A stretch of DNA of 64,000 nt, from positions 296,428 to 360,427 of the forward strand of contig JAEHOE010000131.1 of the NCBI GenBank assembly GCA_016858145.1, read 5' to 3'. The notes under the pieces are model-generated. The model did not search any database, was not told the origin of the DNA, and saw only the letters and a program-made list of their open reading frames with translations. The translations under genes were made by a program, and so were the position numbers. Below, piece after piece: positions 36,474-43,460 of this stretch; within the stretch, counting starts at the first letter, position 1, and each line of letters starts with the position of its first letter. This DNA is from Edaphochlamys debaryana (lineage: Eukaryota > Chlorophyta > Chlorophyceae > Chlamydomonadales).

Positions 36474-37262
36474 TTAGTTTGCGGTCGTCACGGGCACAGA
36501 ATCCTGCGGGACTCTGCAGTGGGACTCGTAGTAAGCCACGGGCGCTGTGCGAGGCTGCCGCGCCCACAGAGGCAACCCGCCCCCGCCGGCTCCCGCCGAC
36601 GCCGTCGCCTGCGCCGCTCCTGCCGACGCCGTCGCCTGCGCCGCTCCTGCCGACGCCGTCGCCTGCGCCGCTCCTGCCGACGCCGACGCCTGCGCCGCTC
36701 CCGCCGACGCCGTCGCCTGCGCCGCTCCCGCCGACGCCGTCGCCGTCGCCGTCGCCTTCGTCGCTCCTGCCGACGCCGACCGAGGCTGCGACGGCCCGGC
36801 GGCAGAGGGGTCTTCCGCCAATGCTCTGGCCTGGAGCCAGTTGCTGCACATCTCCATCAGCGTCTGCGCCTCAGCGCCTGCGCCCTTGAAGATGCTGTCC
36901 AGCTGGTCGAGGTGCTTGCGAGCGGCGTCGGGTGTGATTCGCGACTGGTTGCCGACGTAGTACATGCCGTCGATCACCTTGTCCGCGATCGCATCCGCAT
37001 TCTTCTTGCCGAAGTACTTGCCGAACTTCTCGGGATAATCGGCGACCAAACCCTCAGTCGCTATCCGGACCCGCTTCTGCCCGTTCTTGATGCCCGTGCC
37101 TTGGCCAGCGCTTTGCGATGTATTGATGGGGGGGAAATCGTATACAGGCTCGAGCGCGTTCTGGTCGACGGACTGAATGAAGGCGAGCAGGGATGTGAAC
37201 CCACTCGGTCGACGATCACATGGCCGGGATGTCGGCTTCCGAGGCTTCTTCGCTGAGGCCAT
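36474..37262 (-). CDS. Hypothetical protein with Ala/Ser/Thr-rich tandem repeat tail (262 aa)
   Basis: Residues 1-160 are basic at the N-terminus (MASAKKPRKPTSRPCDRRPS) and then folded-looking (RIATEGLVADYPEKFGKYFG; DAARKHLDQLDSIFKGAGAE). From about 165 to 230 a 9-residue unit, ATASAGAAQ, is repeated about six times, coded by a 27-bp tandem repeat. The C-terminus is PLWARQPRTAPVAYYE. The basic start and Ala/Ser-rich tail recall DNA-associated or virion core proteins, but no domain was identified. The opposite strand is open across the repeat only because of the repeated sequence and is not considered coding. Confidence 0.5.
   Translation of the reverse strand: MASAKKPRKPTSRPCDRRPSGFTSLLAFIQSVDQNALEPVYDFPPINTSQSAGQGTGIKNGQKRVRIATEGLVADYPEKFGKYFGKKNADAIADKVIDGMYYVGNQSRITPDAARKHLDQLDSIFKGAGAEAQTLMEMCSNWLQARALAEDPSAAGPSQPRSASAGATKATATATASAGAAQATASAGAAQASASAGAAQATASAGAAQATASAGAAQATASAGAGGGGLPLWARQPRTAPVAYYESHCRVPQDSVPVTTAN
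36588..36772. repeat. 27-bp tandem repeat (minisatellite) inside a coding region
   Basis: About six copies of a 27-bp unit beginning gctcctgccgacgccgtcg, with the last copies more degenerate. It codes for the ATASAGAAQ repeat on the minus strand. Unit length is a multiple of three, so copy-number change keeps the frame. Confidence 0.8.
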
Positions 37263-37658
37263 GGTCGACGAGGCGATCAGCTGTGGCGAGCGAGCAGCCT
37301 CGTGATAGCCAAGGGTTGTCGTTGCCTCTGTGAAACACAGGCAAGAACATCAAGTAGTATGGCAAAGTAGAGCGATTAGTAGAGCTTGGTGGATTTTGGA
37401 TGCGATCTAGAGGCTGGCTAAAGCGACTGTGAAGAAATTTCAACGATCGAGCCAATACTTATACGTACGCGGTCGTCGTACGGCAAACCCATGCAGTAAG
37501 TGTCATCTGCCGATCGGACCGACTGAAGACCGGGTCTTGAAGATCAACAGCAAGATCAAGGTCAACGAGTTCAACAACAGGATAAGGATCAGGGCATAAA
37601 CGCCCAGAGGGACGCGCAGAGACTCGCCGACGAAATTCGAGAGCGACAGCTCAAGCTC

Positions 37659-38072
37659 ATGCATGGAAGAGACTACCGCCGTGACTTGGAGGCGCTCGAA
37701 AAAGAGGAGTACATCTATGCGAACATTGAGGGCGTACAGTGTCGGCCTATCACGAATCGTGAAGAGGTGGATGATGGCCTGCGCCGGATCGTCCAACACG
37801 ACGCGCAAGTTCAGCGGTTGGAATCTCAGGCGCAGGTCGAAGCAATGTCTTCATTTATGAAACATCTGAAGGGCGCGAGTCGGGCGGCTCGAGACTCGAA
37901 TAGTGTGGGGTTGGATGACGATCAAAAGAAAGGCACCGCCGGTGTCCAAGATAACGACCAAAAGAGAGATGCTGTTGATCCTGTTGAAGAGGGTCCGGCT
38001 CCGGCGAACGTCACGGACGATGAGAGAGCCGCACCAGTCAATGACGAGAACCTCAGCAAGCCACAGCAATGA
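37659..38072 (+). CDS. Hypothetical hydrophilic protein (137 aa or longer)
   Basis: From the ATG at 37659 the product is very polar: an Arg/Glu-rich coiled-coil-like start (GRDYRRDLEALEKEEYIYAN) and a disordered acidic C-terminus (DDDQKKGTAGVQDNDQKRDA). The frame is open back to about 37528 and encodes a Gln/Asp-rich stretch (LEDQQQDQGQRVQQQDKDQG) that continues the helical pattern but has no ATG. The true N-terminus may therefore lie upstream, perhaps by splicing or through a lost start. No domain recognised. The last 20 bp overlap the 3' end of the convergent Nudix gene. Confidence 0.45.
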   Translation: MHGRDYRRDLEALEKEEYIYANIEGVQCRPITNREEVDDGLRRIVQHDAQVQRLESQAQVEAMSSFMKHLKGASRAARDSNSVGLDDDQKKGTAGVQDNDQKRDAVDPVEEGPAPANVTDDERAAPVNDENLSKPQQ

Positions 38073-38811
38073 ATGACGGTGTAGGGAGGGACTCAACATT
38101 GGCAGTTCCAGTCCCGGCTTCAATCTCGCGCTCAGCCCTGCTCATGCCCATGCCCCCAGCCGCTGCTCCAGCGGGGCAGTACGTCCAAAGCGCAATCTCG
38201 GTTTCGGACTCAGGATTGTTGATGCTCGACGTGAGCAGCCGCAAGTGGTTGAACGTCATGCGGCGGGTGAAGAGGCCACATGCATACGCCTTTTGGAGCA
38301 CACACGCTGTACGCTTTGAAAGGACGCAAGGCACGCGGTAAGCATCGGGGATGTGCAGCATCGACGCCTTCTTCGAGTTGCATTTCATGAGGCCTTGCTG
38401 AACAATGTCGTGAATGTAGAAGCGCCGCATGTCCTCGGTCTCACGAAAGCACGTGGGTACACAGTCGGTGTCAAGGGCGACCACATTCTGGTTAAACAGC
38501 GTCTTCTTGATCCCGCTAGCGCCCCGCACGGGGACAATATAGGAGGTGTACCCCGATGACAAGTGGACGCGGTACTTGTAAAGCCGCGCGTCCCCCATGT
38601 CCAGGCTGAACAGGCCGCGGGATTCTTCGTAGAGCTCGCGTGTGGCGCAGACTTCTGGGCTTTCGTCAGCCTCGCTAGCGCCACCCGCGTCCACGTATCG
38701 ACCTGTCTTTCGATCACGAAACAAGATGACGGCCAGGCCGGATTGAACGACCTTTTTAGTGACAAAGTCGCGCGTGATATAATGCTCGACGAGAATAACA
38801 CCAGCGCCCAT
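38053..38811 (-). CDS. Nudix hydrolase family protein (252 aa)
   Basis: A Nudix box is visible at about residues 43-66: GASEADESPEVCATRELYEE followed by SRGL, i.e. G-x5-E-x7-REL-x-EE then two residues instead of one before Gly-Leu. The catalytic REx2EE core is intact. The flanking strands (SGLAVILFRDRKTGRYVDAG; YTSYIVPV) fit the fold, and an extra C-terminal region contains FYIHDIVQQGLM and TRRMTFNHLRLL. Giant-virus Nudix enzymes include mRNA-decapping proteins (poxvirus D9/D10, ASFV g5R, mimivirus L375 types), so a decapping or nucleotide clean-up role is plausible. A TATA-like tttatagc lies about 40 bp before the ATG. Confidence 0.7.
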   Translation of the reverse strand: MGAGVILVEHYITRDFVTKKVVQSGLAVILFRDRKTGRYVDAGGASEADESPEVCATRELYEESRGLFSLDMGDARLYKYRVHLSSGYTSYIVPVRGASGIKKTLFNQNVVALDTDCVPTCFRETEDMRRFYIHDIVQQGLMKCNSKKASMLHIPDAYRVPCVLSKRTACVLQKAYACGLFTRRMTFNHLRLLTSSINNPESETEIALWTYCPAGAAAGGMGMSRAEREIEAGTGTANVESLPTPSFIAVAC

Positions 38812-39001
38812 GTTCGCTCCGTGATGTCAACTCTTCGATGCTATAAATCGAGCGTCGAAAAAAGCCGACCCACGCAGACGCAACAACGCCAGGCTTCTGA
38901 ACAATGATTCTTCTCAACTCTTTTTGACAGTGATCTCTACTTTTTGTTTGGTTCGGTTCTCTCAGCCTCCTCATCTGCTTGTGTTCCATGCGGATGCGCA
39001 C

Positions 39002-39340
39002 TTACTTCTTGCGGTCCATGAAGATCATGATGATGTAAAAGAGGAACATGAGGAAGAAGAGGAACATGGTGTAAACGAAGACGAGGTTAAACGCGCGGTA
39101 GTGTACTTCGTTGGCGCCGAAGCACTCCTTCTTGATAAGGTTTACGTAGAGTACGGCGAACAGGGACACGACCATGATGTGCGTGCACTGCATCATGTTG
39201 AAGATGTGCTCGTTGAACCTGTAGACGACGAGGTAGATCGGGAGGAGAAGTGCGCCGAGCAGGATTAGGGTCACGTCGACGACATTTGAAGCAAGCTGTT
39301 TCTCGCCGGCGGTCTGATAGGTCACAACAGGAGTTGACAT
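39002..39340 (-). CDS. Three-helix membrane protein (112 aa)
   Basis: The ATG at 39340 (MSTPVVTYQTAGEKQLASNV) is chosen because the upstream extension to 39400 is AT-rich leader. Three hydrophobic segments follow: about 22-42 (VDVTLILLGALLLPIYLVVY), 50-68 and 82-108 (AFNLVFVYTMFLFFLMFLFY), with a short basic end (MDRKK). A Cys and several aromatic residues lie in the loops. Typical of small NCLDV virion membrane proteins; no specific function can be assigned. Confidence 0.6.
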   Translation of the reverse strand: MSTPVVTYQTAGEKQLASNVVDVTLILLGALLLPIYLVVYRFNEHIFNMMQCTHIMVVSLFAVLYVNLIKKECFGANEVHYRAFNLVFVYTMFLFFLMFLFYIIMIFMDRKK

Positions 39341-39432
39341 GACTGAACGAAGTGAACGAGCTTTTGTAATGTGGAAGAAAAAAAGAAAACAGGCCAGCAA
39401 GAGCCGGGATATTGTTAGACTCGCTGTCCACA

Positions 39433-39455
39433 GTGGACACTAGCGAGCTTTTTCT
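39433..39455 (+). promoter_or_regulatory. Possible promoter motif of the gene at 39477
   Basis: GTGGACAC-N5-AGCTTTTTCT ends about 20 bp before the ATG. The same two blocks at identical spacing occur on the minus strand at 23027-23049 before another virion-type gene. It also sits in an inverted repeat (tgtccacagtggaca, 39425-39439). Confidence 0.35.
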
Positions 39456-39476
39456 CTCTGTTCTACAAAGCAAGTC

Positions 39477-40163
39477 ATGTTCTACACACCGCAAGGCACG
39501 CTGGTCGACCAGCATGCCTACGTGCGACAGTATCGAGCGCCGCTTCGGGAGCCGTTCGCGTCGTCCGCAGCGGAGGATCCCTTGGTGGACGGGCCGAGCA
39601 TGCTCAACCCGAATGCTGTTGTTGCTACGACGCCACTCCCGCAAGTTGCGAACGACGCGATGGGGAACCCCGCATTCCCGAACATCCACAACATGCAAAC
39701 GACGGCCGCTCCCCTCGCCATGTCATGGACCCTGCCCGCAAACCAGCAGGCCGCGATCGTAGACTCCCTGGGGTCCGCATATCGCATCGACGGCAACCTG
39801 ATCACCAGGATGAATCCCGACGGAACACGTACAATGTATGGCAGATGGGATGATCAAACTGGGGAATACTATGTTCACTCGAATCCGTTTCCTAAGATCT
39901 CGTTCTTGGACACAGAGCGCGTGGCGGTCTACGTCGATCAGGCATCCCCCCCGCTCATATATACGCTTCGCAACGACAGCAGCATGGCGTGCTTACCTGG
40001 TAGCATCAATGACTTGGCACTCTCGAGTGTATCGTATAGCGTCGCTCCGGACGAGGTTGGCGTCATCCAATATTCACAGCCTCAGCAGCAGCAGCAGGTT
40101 CAGCAGCAGGTTCAGCAACCGGTTCAGCAGCCTCCAACAACGCCGACGCCGACTGTCGCGTAA
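39477..40163 (+). CDS. Hypothetical Pro/Gln-rich protein (228 aa)
   Basis: Starts MFYTPQGTLVDQHAYVRQYR. The middle part (AYRIDGNLITRMNPDGTRTM, then YGRWDDQTGEYYVHSNP and VAVYVDQASPPLIYTLRND) is rich in aromatic residues and likely beta-structured. The C-terminus is a Gln/Pro repeat (QPQQQQQVQQQVQQPVQQPP) and probably disordered. No signal peptide, membrane helix or known enzyme motif. The composition is reminiscent of virion surface or tegument-like proteins; function is not assignable. It is followed by a 105-bp gap with a TATA-like ggtataaaa before the SWIB gene. Confidence 0.5.
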   Translation: MFYTPQGTLVDQHAYVRQYRAPLREPFASSAAEDPLVDGPSMLNPNAVVATTPLPQVANDAMGNPAFPNIHNMQTTAAPLAMSWTLPANQQAAIVDSLGSAYRIDGNLITRMNPDGTRTMYGRWDDQTGEYYVHSNPFPKISFLDTERVAVYVDQASPPLIYTLRNDSSMACLPGSINDLALSSVSYSVAPDEVGVIQYSQPQQQQQVQQQVQQPVQQPPTTPTPTVA

Positions 40164-40268
40164 CTAGAACGCCGAGGCGTGCGTTCAATTTGGGTATAAA
40201 ACGATGCCCACAATGTATAGATAACAACGAGCCAACACTCGAGTACACAACAACCCAGTGACAGAAAG

Positions 40269-41012
40269 ATGTCGTCCACTACCGTCGCCCAGCCCAAGGC
40301 TCCTGCTGCTAAGCCCGCCAGCAAGCAGCTGGCCAAGGCCGCCTCCGCTGACGACGCGCCGAAGCCCGTGCCCGGAAAGGCCGCGAAGCCCACCAAGTCC
40401 ACCAAGTCGGTCGAGCCGGAGCCGGCTGCCGATCAGGGTGCTGCTCCGACGCCGGTCGACGAGCAGCCGTCGGCTGAGCCCCAGCCGGTTGGGGACGCTT
40501 CGGACTCCAAGCCAGCCGAGGTGCCGCTTGCTGACCGCATCAATGCCGACATCAGCAATGCGATCGAGACGCTGGGCAATGTGGAGAGCTCCTTCACGAC
40601 GTCCATCAAGGACCTCAAGAACAAGCTCAAGAACCTGCAGAAGGATATGAGCAAGTATCAGCGCATCGTCGCGTCCATGACCAAGCGCCCCAAGCGCACC
40701 GCGAAGGCCGGCGACGGCAGCGTCAAGCGCATCAGCGGCTTCCAGAAGCCCACCGGCATCTCTGACCAGCTGGCCGACTTCCTCAACATTTCTCGCGGGA
40801 CTCAGCTGCCGCGCATGGATGTGACACGGAAGATTCACGAGTACATCAAGGACAACAAGCTGCAGGACCCCACCGACCGTCGCAAGATCCTGCCCGACGC
40901 AAAGCTGCACGCGCTGTTCGGGACGACGCCAGAGACCGTCGTCAATTACTTCAACTACCAGGGCTTCCTTAAGGGTCACTTCATCAACACGCCGCCGCCG
41001 GCCAGCGCATAA
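40269..41012 (+). CDS. SWIB/MDM2-domain protein with basic Ala-rich N-terminus (247 aa)
   Basis: Residues ~160-245 form a SWIB/MDM2 domain: ISDQLADFLNISRGTQLPRM, VTRKIHEYIKDNKLQDPTD, then KILPDAKLHALFG and NYFNYQGFLKGHFI. The N-terminal 90 residues are Lys/Ala/Pro-rich like a histone tail (AKAASADDAPKPVPGKAAKP), followed by a coiled-coil segment (SIKDLKNKLKNLQKDMSKYQ). SWIB domains occur in chromatin remodelling complexes; many NCLDV carry a SWIB protein, thought to act in viral chromatin or transcription. A TATA-like sequence at 40191-40199 lies 70 bp upstream. Complete and intact. Confidence 0.88.
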   Translation: MSSTTVAQPKAPAAKPASKQLAKAASADDAPKPVPGKAAKPTKSTKSVEPEPAADQGAAPTPVDEQPSAEPQPVGDASDSKPAEVPLADRINADISNAIETLGNVESSFTTSIKDLKNKLKNLQKDMSKYQRIVASMTKRPKRTAKAGDGSVKRISGFQKPTGISDQLADFLNISRGTQLPRMDVTRKIHEYIKDNKLQDPTDRRKILPDAKLHALFGTTPETVVNYFNYQGFLKGHFINTPPPASA

Positions 41013-42675
41013 GCCAGCGCATAGTCGATCTAGTGGCGTCGACGCATGGTGGACCTAGACCTACAAGAAGGAACCTTGACGGAATTGGAAGAACGAGAGC
41101 GTTGTGGGATGGCTCCATGTGCAGGTCCATGGCGTGACGCGATGACGTCGTGAAAGCGTCCGTCAGGATGCGTGGTTTGGGGTTCCGTTCCGGCTTGGCT
41201 TTCGCACACGTTGCCGTTTGCTCTGGTCTGCTCTGGTGTTGGTGCGAGATACGGTGCTGGAGATGTAAGTTCACGATGACGAATTTCACAGGCGAACGCT
41301 CGATTGGTGACTCTGCTTTTGTCACGTGAGACCAACTCCACCTCGCGAGTTTGACAGGATTGTTCTTCGCCTCTCTGTTTTGTCAATAGTCTCAAGAGCT
41401 ACTGAGACTCGGTGAGGAAGACCCATGGGCCAGACCCTACTGTAAGGACCGTACTCCAGACGCGACGCGTCGGGGGTAACGCCGGGGGTAACACTGTGTC
41501 ACCAGCCTAGCCCAGCGTAGCCCAGTCACACGTCGCGGTTGCACAATGTCGCCCGGTGTGCTCAGTGTGCTCAGTGTGTTCAGCAGGTCGCGCCCGTCGC
41601 GGGTGGACAGGACACTCGCGACAGGCAGCACGCAACTAGCAGCCCCTTGCGCAGGATCGGCTCCAGTCCTGAGCACACCGGATCGGGCCAGACGTCGGCA
41701 AACACCCGCATTCCATGAGCGCATTGTTTCTGGAATCGGTCGAGTTTGCCGATCGCTGAATCGGGCTCGAGAAACCACTTGAGCCAAGACATCACATCGA
41801 GTTTGCCGATCGCTGAATCGGGCTCGAGAAACCGCTTGAGCCAAGACATCACGTAACTGCCGCGCGCCCTGTTAATGTTGGGAGCTCTGCGAACAGTGTA
41901 TTCAACCATATGTCGTGGTCGAGCTTAACCCATGCCGCGTGTCTTTTGAAGGTGCGAAGTCGGACTCTCCCATGCCCAAGCTTTTCAGTTTCAAATTGAT
42001 GGCGCCTTCTCAATCCGAACGTCAATGAACTGTAAACTTGTCGGCCCTGTGCACTTTCGAGGTGGTCGCCGTACAAGTCCCCTATTGAAAGGCCGACGGC
42101 GCGCCCTCCGCCCTTACGCCGACCGCAATGTATGAGTTGCCGCTCTCACAGAATTACCCAGGCCCTACCTGGCATTACTCAGGACTACTACTCGCGGATT
42201 CCTCTCGCGCGCAAACATACATACTGTCATCGCGAGACTATGACGCCCAAGCGCTCTGTATCGGAGATTCCCTGCGGCTCAAGCTTGATCGATATCGTCC
42301 AGCGCGTCCGCCTCGCGAAGGACCCGATTCACGCGATTTGCTTGTCGCTAAAGGCAGGCCAGGCCTGTAAGCCTTCGACTGCCTGTTCTTGTAAGTGGCT
42401 GAAAGCTGTTGAAACAAGGGCCCTCTGGTTCGTGTTGAGCGATCGACCACGGTCCACTTACTGACTGTCGCGCTCGCGCCTACCTCCCATGTCGCTCGCG
42501 CTCGCGGTTCTACAGCGGGTAACAGCAGCGACGACACCCGGATGGCGCGGCTGGAGGGGGGCGACGTAGATGTGGCGACGACGATCCCGAACGGCATGTC
42601 CCTCGAGAAGTTCATGCGCCAACACGGCTTTGTGGTTGTCCAGGTGGACAGCTAGCCGCTCTGGAATGATCTCGC
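41013..42675. other. Degenerate region, only broken reading frames
   Basis: No confident intact gene. Protein-like fragments appear on both strands: minus-strand 42076-41580 in two frames (HQFETEKLGHGRVRLRTFKR, then WLKRFLEPDSAIGKLDRFQK), and a plus-strand C-terminus ending at 42654 (MSLEKFMRQHGFVVVQVDS). Frames change within each, so these look like decayed genes. A direct 57-bp repeat is at 41740-41853. Confidence 0.5.
41740..41853. repeat. 57-bp direct repeat, two copies
   Basis: Two adjacent copies (starting at 41740 and 41797) differ at one or two bases. On the minus strand they code for a duplicated 19-residue unit (MSWLKRFLEPDSAIGKL plus two residues) inside a degenerate reading frame, so it is an in-frame tandem duplication. 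Confidence 0.8.
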
Positions 42676-43221
42676 CTAAACGGTCGAGTAGACACAGTCC
42701 TCAGCCCACGCAAGGACCTCGTCGGTGGCGGCGGCTGCTGTAGGATGCTGCTGCGCTAGCTGCGCCGCCGAAGGGGGCGTTGACGTGTCCTCTCCCCCGA
42801 AAACGTAATCGAGGAGCTCGCGCGGCACAGTATCGACCGCCGCTTTACCAGTGCTCGCGTGGGCGGGTGCCACGGCTACTGCGGCGGCCGCCCCCAGAGG
42901 AAAGGGCGAGACTGCGGATACGGTAGATACGGACGAGGATGTCGCCAGTGCCGGGTGCAGCGCTGCTGGGGGGGCCTTGAGCGTTGAGCTTGGTCCCGGA
43001 GCAAAGCCAGGCACGGGCGCGGGTGCGGGTGCGGGTGCAGGCAGGGGTGTATGGGGAGGCTCGGGTGTCGAGGCGTGACCAGTCATACTATTATTACTGG
43101 CAACCCTACTAGCACTACCTACATGCTGTTGGTCGGCGAGAATCCGAACTAAAAGAATATGTGTAACAAGGACAAAGAGCACAAAAATGACGCTATTTTT
43201 CACGGCGGTACCCAGGGACAT
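42676..43221 (-). CDS. Virion-type membrane-anchored protein with Pro/Ala-rich linker (181 aa)
   Basis: The N-terminus MSLGTAVKNSVIFVLFVLVT is a short polar start followed by one hydrophobic helix (residues ~9-28), a pattern I associate with small NCLDV virion membrane proteins. A long Pro/Ala/Ser-rich linker (PLPAPAPAPAPVPGF) follows and then a compact C-terminal part (RELLDYVFGGEDTSTPPS; DEVLAWAEDCVYSTV). No enzyme motif. This is the last complete viral gene before the junction with algal-type DNA; it is divergent from the broken gene at 43277 over a 55-bp AT-rich gap. Confidence 0.55.
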   Translation of the reverse strand: MSLGTAVKNSVIFVLFVLVTHILLVRILADQQHVGSASRVASNNSMTGHASTPEPPHTPLPAPAPAPAPVPGFAPGPSSTLKAPPAALHPALATSSSVSTVSAVSPFPLGAAAAVAVAPAHASTGKAAVDTVPRELLDYVFGGEDTSTPPSAAQLAQQHPTAAAATDEVLAWAEDCVYSTV

Positions 43222-43276
43222 AGTGACATAAAAACAGTCGTATTACTCTTAGTGGAGATTAGTTAATGATGCAGAA

Positions 43277-43450
43277 ATGATCCTGCATACGCACGGCTTT
43301 TGCCTTGACAAGAGGACGCTGACGCCGAGCGAGGTCAGCCAGCTGCGCAAGGAGTTGACCATGGTCCCGCTGAGCAACGGCATGGTGCAAGGGGAACAGG
43401 TATCGGTATCGCATGTGGGTGACCCGGTTGTTCTTGTCCACGCCACCCTA
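43277..43450 (+). pseudogene. N-terminal fragment of a viral gene (A18-like helicase?) cut at the junction
   Basis: About 55 codons (MILHTHGFCLDKRTLTPSEV, then LRKELTMVPLSNG, ..VSVSHVGDPVVLVHA) look coding, after which the sequence switches to GC-rich algal-type DNA and the frame ends at 43492. The pattern Lys/Asp-x-LT..E...LRKELTM.P resembles the start of poxvirus A18/NCLDV superfamily II helicases, where KKxLTxEExxxIKKELTVxP is common; the match is short and tentative. The rest of the gene is absent from the window. Confidence 0.4.
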
Positions 43451-43460
43451 AGGACCCGGG
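43440..43460. other. Junction between viral-type and algal-type DNA
   Basis: Left of this point base composition and gene style are viral; right of it the sequence becomes extremely C/G-rich with intron-containing minus-strand exons. A viral gene is truncated from the left and the last exon of the algal gene reaches its stop (TAG, 43448-43450) exactly here. No target-site duplication or terminal repeat was seen. Confidence 0.6.

Noticed and set aside
36588..36772. CRISPR-like array
   Set aside because: The repeat is contiguous without spacers and is coding (27-bp minisatellite).
36519..37256. Plus-strand frames across the minisatellite
   Set aside because: Open only because of the repeat; the minus-strand protein has a sensible N-terminal domain.
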